Shown: piece by piece, positions 29,501-38,746 of the stretch
Layout of the letters: every line of letters starts with the position of its first letter
Numbering within the stretch: position 1 is the stretch's first letter
Made by a program: the position numbers and the translations under genes
Source of the DNA: Ignavibacteriaceae bacterium
Lineage (GTDB): Bacteria; Bacteroidota; Ignavibacteria; Ignavibacteriales; Ignavibacteriaceae
Length of the DNA stretch: 43,335 nt
Direction: 5' to 3'
NCBI GenBank assembly: GCA_019638025.1
Contig: JAHBUO010000015.1
Coordinates: 1-43,335, forward strand
The notes under the pieces: model-generated
Databases searched by the model: none
Told to the model about the DNA's origin: nothing
Seen by the model: only the letters and a program-made list of their open reading frames with translations

Positions 29501-30001
29501 CTATCTTTTCCTAAATATTGCCGCAAAAATGGAACTTCCCAATAGACCAGTTAAAATTGTTCCAATAAACCCGAAAAAAGCCTGGAAAAAAGGTGTTTGA
29601 GTTTTTGAGTTTTCTATCAGTAAAATCTCAATTTCCGATTCTGATTTTCCTGTTTCTGCAAGTATTTGCCGATATGCTTCATTTATTTCATCAAAATAGT
29701 TTGGATAGAGAACCGTGGTAAAAAATATTGAAGATAAAAATATTATTACACCGGCAGTGAGAGTTAAAATCAGACCTACTTTAATCAAATCCGAATACGT
29801 TTTGATTAACTCGCCATTAACGGAATTCTCCTTTGAGTAGATTCGTATTCCCAAATACAGTAAGACTAACTGAAAAACTATTACTACCCAAAAAAGGTTT
29901 AATAAAACAGGATCCTTGAACCAACCTGTAAGCCCCATTATTATTGTCCATAATGCGACACTAACCCCTGTATAAATTCCGAATTTAATTGCGGTTTTCA
30001 T
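29501..30001 (-). CDS. DUF4199-family membrane protein
   Basis: 166 residues. Four membrane helices (KFGIYTGVSVALWTIIMGL, FWVVIVFQLVLLYLGI, GLILTLTAGVIIFLSSIFF, FFGFIGTILTGLLGSSIFAAIF) surround a charged periplasmic or cytoplasmic segment (LAETGKSESEIEILL). This matches DUF4199, a family of unknown function mostly found in Bacteroidetes. It follows the EamA gene by 65 bases. No function can be given. Confidence 0.82.
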   Translation of the reverse strand: MKTAIKFGIYTGVSVALWTIIMGLTGWFKDPVLLNLFWVVIVFQLVLLYLGIRIYSKENSVNGELIKTYSDLIKVGLILTLTAGVIIFLSSIFFTTVLYPNYFDEINEAYRQILAETGKSESEIEILLIENSKTQTPFFQAFFGFIGTILTGLLGSSIFAAIFRKR

Positions 30002-30066
30002 ACATCATCTCTTTTCGTATAATTATTAATGATGGTGAAGTTAGTAAGATAATTAATCAAAACAAA

Positions 30067-30957
30067 CTATCTTAAAAATAGAATTGCAATTCCTGCCACC
30101 GCAACTACTGCCCCAAGAATGCTTCTGTAGGATAGATTCTCTTTATAGAAGTACTTAATCATAGGAAGCATTATTATCGGCATTGTTGACATTAGTGTTG
30201 CGGCAATTCCAACTTTGGTATGGACTATGGCTATTAAACTAAATGTAATTCCTAAATATGGACCAACAACACTTCCGGCAATTGTTAATCCAAGAGCTTT
30301 TAAATCATTTCGATAAAGACTAACCGGATTTTTATACTTTTTTGCAATTAGCAAGAGTGGAAATAGAACGATTATGGATGATGCAATTCTAATGAAAGTA
30401 GCTACAAAACCGTGAATATCTCCCTCATTAAATGCAAACTTTGCGAATATCAATCCCCCCGACTGCCCCAACGCTCCAAGTAAACCATGCAGTATTCCGA
30501 TTTTACTAATTTTATATTTTGAATTAGGAATTTCATTTCGCTCCAGTATTACGAGTGCAATTCCACCGAGGGTAATAATCATTCCAATAATTCCTAACCA
30601 AGAAATGTTTTCGGCTAGAAAAAAATAGCCGATTATTGCAGTCATCGCCGGTGAGATAGCCATCAGCAACATACTATATCGAGCCCCAATGTGTTGATAA
30701 GCTTTGAACAAAAACGAATCGCCGATAACTAATCCGATTATTCCACTAATTGAAAGAAAAACAATTTGAGTCATCGATAGAGTATAACTAATCCCACCTA
30801 AAAAAATTGTTAAAAACAACCAAATAGCTGCAAAGAATAATCGATTAATATTAAGTTGAACAGAACCTATTCGATGGGTCGCTTCTGCAAAGATAATTGA
30901 AGTTGCTGACCATAAAACGGCTGTTAATAGGGCGGAGAATTCACCAAGAAATGGCAA
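30067..30957 (-). CDS. EamA/DMT-superfamily transporter
   Basis: 296 residues with ten predicted membrane helices in two EamA repeats (LTAVLWSATSIIFAEATHR and GLLGALGQSGGLIFAKFA start the two halves). GDSFLFKAYQHIGARYSMLL is typical of this family. The start is TTG 30957, supported by GGAG eight bases upstream. Substrate unknown; such proteins export metabolites or amino acids. It lies just downstream of the enolase terminator. Confidence 0.88.
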   Translation of the reverse strand: MPFLGEFSALLTAVLWSATSIIFAEATHRIGSVQLNINRLFFAAIWLFLTIFLGGISYTLSMTQIVFLSISGIIGLVIGDSFLFKAYQHIGARYSMLLMAISPAMTAIIGYFFLAENISWLGIIGMIITLGGIALVILERNEIPNSKYKISKIGILHGLLGALGQSGGLIFAKFAFNEGDIHGFVATFIRIASSIIVLFPLLLIAKKYKNPVSLYRNDLKALGLTIAGSVVGPYLGITFSLIAIVHTKVGIAATLMSTMPIIMLPMIKYFYKENLSYRSILGAVVAVAGIAILFLR

Positions 30958-30979
30958 ATCAAAATCTCCGAGTTGATAT

Positions 30980-31006
30980 AAAAAAGCCGTCTAATAAAGA
31001 CGGCTT
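30980..31006 (-). terminator. Intrinsic terminator of eno
   Basis: On the minus strand AAGCCGTC and GACGGCTT pair (8 bp) across a seven-base loop and are followed by T. The T-tract corresponds to A at 30980-30985. It lies 22 bases after the eno stop. Confidence 0.9.
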
Positions 31007-31028
31007 AAAATGGAATAACAATTAAATA

Positions 31029-32324
<1,296 letters not shown>

Positions 32325-32430
32325 TTATCTCCTAAAATAATTTTAACACTCAAATCTTTTTAATTACAATATCAAAATTACATAAAATAGCTGATAGAAT
32401 AATCAAAAATTGAAATTAATTTTTTATTAA

Positions 32431-34623
32431 CTATTGCGCTTTCATACTAAGTGAAATTCTTTTTCTCTCAACATCAATTTGCAGAATTGTAACTTCTACT
32501 ATATCACCAACCTGAATATGTTCTAATGGATTTTTTACAAAACGATTCGCCATTTGTGAAATGTGTAATAGGCCATCTTGTTTAACTCCAATATCAATGA
32601 ATGCCCCAAAATCAACAACATTTCTTACTGTTCCTTTTAGAATCATTCCGGGTTGCAAGTCTTCCATTTTCAGCACATCACTTCTCAAGATTGGTTTTGG
32701 CATATCTTCACGTGGGTCTCTACCGGGTTTTTTAAGATTCTCTATAATATCCATTAATGTTGGTTCGCCAATATTTATTTCAGATGCTACTTTTTTGATT
32801 CCTTTTTTATTAATGAAAAAATCTAACATTGGTCCAGATTCTTTAACTTTTTCTTTTTTGATATTGAACATATTTAACAATGCTTCTGCAGCTTGATAGG
32901 ACTCCGGATGAATAAATGTATTATCAAATGGATTAGAGCTCTCGGGAATTTTCAAAAATCCTGCCGATTGTTCAAAGGCTTTTTCTCCCATTCCGCTAAC
33001 TTCCATTAACTCTTGCCTTTCGTTAAATTTTCCATTTTTTTCTCTGTACTTAACGATGTTATCCGCAAGTCGTTTATTCAATCCCGATACATAAGTTAAC
33101 AATGAACTTGAAGCAGTATTAACATCAACACCAACATAGTTAACGCAACTTTCAACAACATTGTCAAGTTTTTTCATCAGTAATTTTTGATCGACATCAT
33201 GCTGATATAACCCAACACCAATAGACTTTGGATCTATTTTTACAAGCTCTGCAAGCGGGTCTAAAATTCTTCTTGCAATTGAAATATTTCCACGTTGACT
33301 TGCTTCCAAATCGGGGAACTCTTTTTTTGCAATAGGTGAAGCCGAATAAACCGATGCACCTGCTTCGTTCACAATTAAATAGTGGCAACTTAATTTTTGT
33401 GTCTGGATTAATTCCGCAATAAATAGTTCTGTCTCTCTGCTCGCTGTCCCATTACCGATGGCAACCAATTCAACTTTATGCTTGTTAATCAGATTTAACA
33501 CTACTTTTGCGGCTTCAGTTTTTTTATTTTGAGGCGGATGAGGATAAATTGTTCCACCTTCAACATATTTACCGGTTAAATCAATTACCGCAACCTTGCT
33601 ACCTGAATAGAATCCCGGGTCAATCCCCATAATGATTTTTCCCGAAAAAGGAGGTTGCAATAATAATTGTTTCAGGTTACTCGCAAATATTTCAATCGCA
33701 TGTAAGTCGGCTAATTCAGTAAGGAAATTTCTCACTTCTCTTTCGATTGATGGGAAAATCAATCGCTTAAAAGAATCTTCAATAATTGAATTAAAAATCT
33801 CACCAAAGACTGATTCATTTGAATTGAAAAAAGTTTTGTTGATTAATTTATAAAATTCAATTTCATCAAACTGGAAATTAACTTTTAAAAACTTTTCCTT
33901 TTCTCCCCGATTAATCGCAAGAATCTGGTATGGTTTTATTTTTTTAATATCGATGGCGAAATCATAATAAATTAGATAAACTTCTTTTTTATCCTTCTCC
34001 TTTAACTTTTCATTCTCTGTTTCAGCCGAGACATTATCTTTTGTTTTTTCTGTTTTGATTACAGAATTTTCCTGAAGGTTTTCTCTCACAACTTTGCGTA
34101 CTTCCGCACTATCAGAAATCATTTCAGCAATAATGTCTTTAGCACCTTGCAAAGCTTGTTCAATTGTTTCGACACCTAATTCAACATTAATAAACTCTGC
34201 AAGTTTTTCATCAAGATTTCCGTCAAACATAGGGTTTTCTAAAAGAAACATTGCCAGAGGTTCTAATCCTTTAGCTTTTGCGATGGTTCCACGGGTTTTT
34301 CTTTTCGGTTTGTACGGAAGATATAGATCTTCCAACTCCTGGAGTTTGGTTGCTGCATTAATTTTATCACTTAATTCCTGAGTAAGTTTACCTTGTTCCT
34401 CAATACTTTTTAGTATAGTGTCTCTTCTCTCCTGAAGCAGAGTGAGATAATTTTGTCGTTCTTCAATATCTCTTAATACTTCTTCATCTAATCCACCGGT
34501 TGTCTCTTTTCTATATCGGGCAATAAACGGAATAGTTGCTCCTTCTTTAAGTAAATTAATTACGGAATCGACTTGTTGGTTTGTTAGTGAGAGTTCTTTA
34601 GAAATTACTTGTGAGATGACCAT
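32431..34623 (-). CDS. tex: Tex-family transcription accessory protein
   Basis: 730 residues. The N-terminal Tex domain (TIPFIARYRKETTGGLDEEVLRDIEER, partly quoted) is followed by a YqgF/RNase H-like domain (GIDPGFYSGSKVAVID), HhH motifs (VDVNTASSSLLTYVSGLN, LMEVSGMGEKAFEQ) and a C-terminal S1 RNA-binding domain (about 656-730, GTVRNVVDFGAFIDIG). A lysine/glutamate-rich linker near residues 190-215 is longer than usual. Tex binds nucleic acid and acts in transcription and stress physiology. AAGGA stands five bases before the ATG. It is divergent from the ferredoxin gene. Confidence 0.96.
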   Translation of the reverse strand: MVISQVISKELSLTNQQVDSVINLLKEGATIPFIARYRKETTGGLDEEVLRDIEERQNYLTLLQERRDTILKSIEEQGKLTQELSDKINAATKLQELEDLYLPYKPKRKTRGTIAKAKGLEPLAMFLLENPMFDGNLDEKLAEFINVELGVETIEQALQGAKDIIAEMISDSAEVRKVVRENLQENSVIKTEKTKDNVSAETENEKLKEKDKKEVYLIYYDFAIDIKKIKPYQILAINRGEKEKFLKVNFQFDEIEFYKLINKTFFNSNESVFGEIFNSIIEDSFKRLIFPSIEREVRNFLTELADLHAIEIFASNLKQLLLQPPFSGKIIMGIDPGFYSGSKVAVIDLTGKYVEGGTIYPHPPQNKKTEAAKVVLNLINKHKVELVAIGNGTASRETELFIAELIQTQKLSCHYLIVNEAGASVYSASPIAKKEFPDLEASQRGNISIARRILDPLAELVKIDPKSIGVGLYQHDVDQKLLMKKLDNVVESCVNYVGVDVNTASSSLLTYVSGLNKRLADNIVKYREKNGKFNERQELMEVSGMGEKAFEQSAGFLKIPESSNPFDNTFIHPESYQAAEALLNMFNIKKEKVKESGPMLDFFINKKGIKKVASEINIGEPTLMDIIENLKKPGRDPREDMPKPILRSDVLKMEDLQPGMILKGTVRNVVDFGAFIDIGVKQDGLLHISQMANRFVKNPLEHIQVGDIVEVTILQIDVERKRISLSMKAQ

Positions 34624-34923
34624 TATATTCCTTTTTAAAATTGAGGAGACAAACTAATAAGAAAGATTTTAGTTTTTCAAGTTGTAAAAATTCTTTTTTC
34701 TGTTATGGAATCTTGACAAAAATGTAAACTTATTTTTGAAAATTTCGTTTTCGAAAATTTTCATTAACGAGAAACATTTAATAGATGGCAATTATTTATT
34801 GAGAAAACTATCATTATCTTACTCAATTTTGATTGCTATTGTGCAAATAAATTGAAATTATTTTTAGGCATCATATTTGAGAAAGTTTTGCAACAAAATA
34901 TTCTAACAAAGGAAACGACAAAA
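34624..34923. other. Divergent intergenic region between tex and ferredoxin genes
   Basis: No gene is seen in these 300 bases. TTGACA (34713-34718) is followed after 12 bases by TATTTTTG (34731-34738), which fits the Bacteroidetes -7 motif TAnnTTTG, but the spacing is too short for either known promoter type. A near-palindrome built on GAAAATTT and AAATTTTC (34738-34762) could be an operator. Both are weak in this AT-rich context. Confidence 0.3.
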
Positions 34924-35136
34924 ATGATGACTATTACAGAAGATTGTATCGCATGTAACGCTTGTGTTGATGAATGTCCACAAACTGCAATTTATAATGC
35001 CGGAATTGATTATGAACTAAATGGAGTTGTTACTCCTCCTCTTTCCGAAGACCATCCTTACGTAGTTGGCTCTTTGTGTGACGATTGCAAATCTTGCACT
35101 GAAGTTTGCCCGGTTGATGCAATAGTAGAAGCTTAA
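34924..35136 (+). CDS. 2[4Fe-4S] ferredoxin
   Basis: 70 residues from ATG 34924 (a second ATG follows at once); the longer frame would start at TTG 34852. Two cluster motifs are present: CIACNACVDECP (Cys8, 11, 14, 18) and CDDCKSCTEVCP. The eight Cys and the intervening loop (GIDYELNGVV) are those of bacterial-type ferredoxins of the Chlorobi group. It is a low-potential cytoplasmic electron carrier. AAAGGA lies about ten bases upstream. It is followed by a long two-tier hairpin. Confidence 0.95.
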   Translation: MMTITEDCIACNACVDECPQTAIYNAGIDYELNGVVTPPLSEDHPYVVGSLCDDCKSCTEVCPVDAIVEA

Positions 35137-35150
35137 TTAAATACCTCTTT

Positions 35151-35231
35151 AAAGAGACTGATTCTTTTCTAATTCAGGGAAGCCGATGAAGTTGCATCGG
35201 AATAGATTTGGAATCAGTCTCTTTTATTTTT
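35151..35231 (+). terminator. Long two-tier hairpin and terminator after the ferredoxin gene
   Basis: A perfect 14-bp stem forms between 35151-35164 and 35211-35224, followed by TATTTTT. Its 46-base loop has an inner hairpin, CCGATG (35183-35188) with CATCGG (35195-35200). The strand of GAATCAGT (35211-35218) can also pair with ACTGATTC at 35234-35241, an alternative to the main stem. It terminates the ferredoxin transcript and may be a stable small RNA. Confidence 0.75.
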
Positions 35232-35251
35232 AAACTGATTCTCTTTAAAAT

Positions 35252-35273
35252 AAAAAAAGCGGACATACCGCTT
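35252..35273 (-). terminator. Intrinsic terminator of the 54-residue protein gene
   Basis: On the minus strand AAGCGG and CCGCTT pair (6 bp) across five bases and are followed by seven T. It lies 22 bases after the stop of the small gene at 35296. Confidence 0.8.
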
Positions 35274-35295
35274 CTTTTAATTTTTATTTTTGGAA

Positions 35296-35460
35296 TTACT
35301 TTAAGTCAGCAACTTTGCTAACATCATCAAGTTTAACAAACTTTTCGTTAAACTTAAAATTCCCTTTACCGGTTTTAACAGTTTTGATAACTTTTACATT
35401 TACTCCGGTATCTCTTTTTTTAGATTTAGCTTTATCAGAAAAGCTCTGCTGTTTTGCCAT
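35296..35460 (-). CDS. Small lysine-rich protein of unknown function (54 residues)
   Basis: ATG 35460 has GGAG nine bases upstream and the frame ends at TAA 35296. The protein starts MAKQQSFSDKAKSKKRD and continues VNVKVIKTVKTGKGNFKFNEKFVKLDDV. It is strongly basic with an N-terminal Lys-rich tail and a beta-rich second half, reminiscent of small ribosome- or nucleic-acid-associated proteins, though I do not recognise a named family. The ribosome-binding site and the dedicated terminator make it a genuine gene. It is monocistronic and divergent from the aldo/keto reductase gene. Confidence 0.8.
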   Translation of the reverse strand: MAKQQSFSDKAKSKKRDTGVNVKVIKTVKTGKGNFKFNEKFVKLDDVSKVADLK

Positions 35461-35546
35461 AACGGTATTCTCCTTAAATTTGAATCCAAAAATATTAAAA
35501 AATGAATCTAAATAAAAATAATTTTTCTTCCCCTAAGTGAGCTATT

Positions 35547-36962
35547 ATGCATTATTCGATTTTAGGCAAAACCGGACTAAAAGTATCAAAAATTGGATTT
35601 GGGAGTTACAGAGTGGACTACAGAATCCCGGAGCACTCTGATTCCCTTTCAGATTCAATATTATCAGGATTTAATTTGATTGATACTTCTTCTAATTATT
35701 CTGATGGCGGAAGCGAAATATTAATTGGTAAAGTTGTTCATCAACTAATCGGAAACAATTTGATAAAAAGAGAAGATTTGGTAATTGTCTCAAAAGGGGG
35801 ATACTTACAAGGAAAAAATTTAGAAATAGCAAAGCAAAAAGAAATTCATGGAACTCCATTTCCGGAGGTAACTAAATGTTCTCCCGAACTTTGGCATTGC
35901 ATTCATCCCGATTTTTTAGAGAATCAAATTTCATATTCTTTAGAAAGAATGAAGTTGGATAAAATCGATATATATCTGCTTCATAATCCGGAGTATTTTC
36001 TGAATTATAACTCTTATGATTCAATTATGTACCACCGAAAAGAATATTATCGAAGAATAAAGCAGGCTTTCATTTATTTAGAAGAAGAAGTTAAAAAAGG
36101 AAGAATTGGATTCTATGGCATTTCTTCAAACACTTTTCCATTAACCATTGACTATCATGACTTCACATCATTGAGTGAGATTTTAAAATTGACCGATGAG
36201 ATTTCATCTGAAAATCATTTTGCAGTGATTCAATTACCGATGAATCTTATAGAAAAAGGGGGATTGAGCAACTATGAAAACTCTGTTCTCAAAATTGCTC
36301 AAAACAACAATATTGGAGTATTAGTTAATCGTCCTTTAAATGCGATTGTTAAGAATAAACTTTATAGACTCGCTTCATTTCCACAAAATGAAAATTATTC
36401 AAAATCCGAAATTCTCAAGCTTATAAAAGATGTAACCGAACTTGAAAACCGAATTAAAATTTCAATTGAAGGTTTTCAAATTAACAGTTCTGACTTAAAA
36501 AGCTATTTTGATTGTCTTTCGCTTGGAGAAGTTCTTTCTGTTTATTTTAAAAAGTTTGACAACCCTACTCAGTTCATTGAAATGAAGCAACAATACTTTA
36601 TCCCAAGAGCAAACTATGTTCTTTCATCCCTCAACAAGTTAGATGTATTGAGCGATGAACTGACTAACTTATTAAATACCTATGCTGTTTCATCAAATAT
36701 TTTGCTGGATGCAATTCAAAGTCACTTGGCGAAATTGCATGACATTTTCCTAGCCCCGACAATCAGCGAGCTGAATAACCATTTTAACAATGATTTAGAT
36801 TCGATTGATATTTCACAAAAAGCGATTCACCTATTGCAATCGTTAGAAGAAGTTAGTTCTGTGTTGGTTGGTATGAGAAAAAGAAGTTATGTAAAAAAGA
36901 TGCAAGTTATTTCAGAATTTAAATTGATTGATAAAGCAAATTCATTCTTTTTGAAAAACTAA
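35547..36962 (+). CDS. Aldo/keto reductase with inserted helical region
   Basis: 471 residues, about 150 more than a usual AKR. The barrel starts MHYSILGKTGLKVSKIGFGS. The catalytic tetrad is present: Asp46 and Tyr51 (LIDTSSNY), Lys83 (VIVSKGGY) and His146 (YLLHNPEYF). Residues about 285-430 are an Asn/Lys-rich helical stretch not typical of the fold. The last barrel segment then appears as SQKAIHLLQSLEEVSSVLVGMR. It is likely an NAD(P)H-dependent reductase or dehydrogenase; substrate unknown. Its stop overlaps that of ybaK on the other strand by three bases. Confidence 0.85.
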   Translation: MHYSILGKTGLKVSKIGFGSYRVDYRIPEHSDSLSDSILSGFNLIDTSSNYSDGGSEILIGKVVHQLIGNNLIKREDLVIVSKGGYLQGKNLEIAKQKEIHGTPFPEVTKCSPELWHCIHPDFLENQISYSLERMKLDKIDIYLLHNPEYFLNYNSYDSIMYHRKEYYRRIKQAFIYLEEEVKKGRIGFYGISSNTFPLTIDYHDFTSLSEILKLTDEISSENHFAVIQLPMNLIEKGGLSNYENSVLKIAQNNNIGVLVNRPLNAIVKNKLYRLASFPQNENYSKSEILKLIKDVTELENRIKISIEGFQINSSDLKSYFDCLSLGEVLSVYFKKFDNPTQFIEMKQQYFIPRANYVLSSLNKLDVLSDELTNLLNTYAVSSNILLDAIQSHLAKLHDIFLAPTISELNNHFNNDLDSIDISQKAIHLLQSLEEVSSVLVGMRKRSYVKKMQVISEFKLIDKANSFFLKN

Positions 36963-37426
36963 ATTAAATCGGCAAACTCCGCTGAAATTAAGTTAGCAAG
37001 AAGAGTTGGTTCTAAACAAATTTGTGTCCCCCTAACTCCGGCACTAATAAAAATTTCTTCAAAAATTTGTGCTGTTTCATCGATATAAGTCGGAAAAGAC
37101 TTTCTCATTCCGATTGGAGAACATCCACCACGAATATAACCGGTGATTTCCAAAATGTCCTTTACCTTAATCATTTCAATACTTTTATTACCTGAACATT
37201 TAGCTGCTTTCTTCAAATTTAATTCTTCATTCCCGGGTATGCAGAATACACAAATTCCGGTTTTATCGCCATTTGCAATTAAAGTTTTAAAGACAGACTC
37301 AACATCTACACCGATTTTTTGAGCTACATTTGTAGCAGATAAATCAGATTCATCTACTTCATAGTGTGATAAGGTAAACGGTATTTTTGCTGATTCAAGA
37401 ATTCTAACTGCATTGGTTTTAGCCAT
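36959..37426 (-). CDS. ybaK: Cys-tRNA(Pro) deacylase, YbaK/EbsC family
   Basis: 155 residues from ATG 37426 (MAKTNAVRILESAKIPF), with GAGAG upstream. The longer frame extends into crtW and lacks family similarity there. Features are YEVDESDLSATNVAQKIG, VFKTLIANGDK, LKKAAKCSGNKSIEM and GYIRGGCSPIGMRK, the last being the conserved substrate-loop motif. The enzyme hydrolyses mischarged Cys-tRNA(Pro). It overlaps the end of crtW by eight bases, so it is co-translated with the carotenoid operon although its function is unrelated. Confidence 0.94.
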   Translation of the reverse strand: MAKTNAVRILESAKIPFTLSHYEVDESDLSATNVAQKIGVDVESVFKTLIANGDKTGICVFCIPGNEELNLKKAAKCSGNKSIEMIKVKDILEITGYIRGGCSPIGMRKSFPTYIDETAQIFEEIFISAGVRGTQICLEPTLLANLISAEFADLI

Positions 37427-38105
37427 TAACAATTCTCTCTTTAAGTTGATACAATTTCCACCAAGGTGTTTTGGGGGATTCATGATGTTCATGGTGATAA
37501 CCAAAAAAGTAGCAACTAATCATCGCCCACAAATGATTTAACTTTTGAGACCTTGCATTGTGAGGTTGCATATCATCAGTGTGAGGTTTTTTGTGTGGTT
37601 GGTAGGTACCAAAATAAAATAGTTGTAATGTTCCAAGAAATGCCGGAATTACCCAGTAAAACCAAATGTTAATCTCATCAGCAAAAATTTTTAGAACGTT
37701 GAAAAGGAGACCCATAATAATGATTTGAGCTAAAGTTGTATATCTAACCATAAAACTCAACCACCAAACAAAAAAGTTTTGTGATTTAACGTTAAAATCA
37801 GGGTCATTTTCCTCTCCCGGATATTTATGATGAAGAAAATGATTTTTTATTAATCTATTAAATGACATTCCGGCAAATAAAAAAGTTGCGAGCATACCAA
37901 TTGCTTTATTAATTCTTTTCGATTGAGCAACAGTTCCATGCATCGCATCGTGTGCAGTAATAAATAATCCGGTGTATAAATAAGCTTGTACTAAAATATG
38001 AAGGTATAATATAGGATTTGCAAAATCTATATTTGTATAAAATAGGAGATAAGTTAAATGAGATCCCCACAAAGAGATAATTATTATTGCAACTACAATT
38101 CCCAT
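37419..38105 (-). CDS. crtW: Beta-carotene 4-ketolase, CrtW type
   Basis: 228 residues from ATG 38105; the TTG one codon earlier is unnecessary. The di-iron His motifs of the CrtW branch of the fatty-acid hydroxylase/desaturase superfamily are present: HDAMH (52-56), HFLHH (89-93), the PHNARS His182, and HHEHH (204-208). NDPDF and FYFGTYQPH are also typical of CrtW, as is PWWKL at the end. It adds a 4-keto group to a beta-ionone ring in the membrane. Its ATG overlaps the cruF stop by one base (TGATG). Confidence 0.9.
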   Translation of the reverse strand: MGIVVAIIIISLWGSHLTYLLFYTNIDFANPILYLHILVQAYLYTGLFITAHDAMHGTVAQSKRINKAIGMLATFLFAGMSFNRLIKNHFLHHKYPGEENDPDFNVKSQNFFVWWLSFMVRYTTLAQIIIMGLLFNVLKIFADEINIWFYWVIPAFLGTLQLFYFGTYQPHKKPHTDDMQPHNARSQKLNHLWAMISCYFFGYHHEHHESPKTPWWKLYQLKERIVNG

Positions 38106-38746
38106 CAAAGGACTCCAACTCTTAGCACTATAAAAAATATTGTTTGTATAATAAAATAATTTCTCGAAATAGTAGTTCGTAGTTCTATCTTAAAGTAAGC
38201 GAATAGCAAATAAAAAACATAAGCCAAAACGAACCAAGCGATGTAATTTTGTAACGGAATTTTAATATCGTCCCAACTCCAATAAGTAAGGGAAATCGCA
38301 ACCGGTTCAAGGATAAAATCAAAAGCAACTGCTCCTATTCCCACATAAAGCCCTTTAAAGAAATTATTGGTTTTAAACTTCTGAAATAGATTTATCAATC
38401 CCAGAATAACAAAAACCCAATTTAACCCAATTATTATTGGAACATCAAAAAGTTTTATCCCAAGAACATTTCCGTAAGAATACTCCCCAAAAATCAATCC
38501 TGTTTTAACTCCAATCACTTCTGTAAGATATGTAATTAAAAAAGTTACCAAACCCCAATAGAAAACCTTGAGGCTATCTAATCGAAATAGTTTCATTGAT
38601 ACAATGACTACAGAAATTAACAATGTGTATGGAGTTAAAACTTTCATTAGTGGAAGAAGGGAATTTACTGAATGACCAACAATTCCGACAAGATAAATTA
38701 CCGAGAGGAAAGCTTCTTCTTTATACTTCAGAATAATAATCTTCAT
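38105..38746 (-). CDS. cruF: CruF-type carotenoid 1',2'-hydratase
   Basis: 213 residues with six or seven membrane helices. It has the family signature IGVKTGLIFGEYSYG, LGIKLFDVPIIIGLNW, VAFDFILEPVA and the C-terminal WSWDDIKIPLQNYIAWF. This is the carotenoid biosynthesis protein family (CruF and bisanhydrobacterioruberin hydratase). CruF hydrates the psi end of gamma-carotene to give the 1'-hydroxyl that is later glycosylated. It is translationally coupled to the neighbours on both sides by one-base TGATG overlaps. Confidence 0.88.
   Translation of the reverse strand: MKIIILKYKEEAFLSVIYLVGIVGHSVNSLLPLMKVLTPYTLLISVVIVSMKLFRLDSLKVFYWGLVTFLITYLTEVIGVKTGLIFGEYSYGNVLGIKLFDVPIIIGLNWVFVILGLINLFQKFKTNNFFKGLYVGIGAVAFDFILEPVAISLTYWSWDDIKIPLQNYIAWFVLAYVFYLLFAYFKIELRTTISRNYFIIQTIFFIVLRVGVL

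Noticed and set aside
35315..35515. Plus-strand frame of 66 codons
   Set aside because: It lies opposite the small basic protein gene, which has a ribosome-binding site and terminator; the plus frame has neither.
36959..37504. Longer N-terminus for YbaK starting at 37504
   Set aside because: The extra 26 residues are read inside crtW and do not resemble the family; ATG 37426 has a GAGAG site and gives the normal length.
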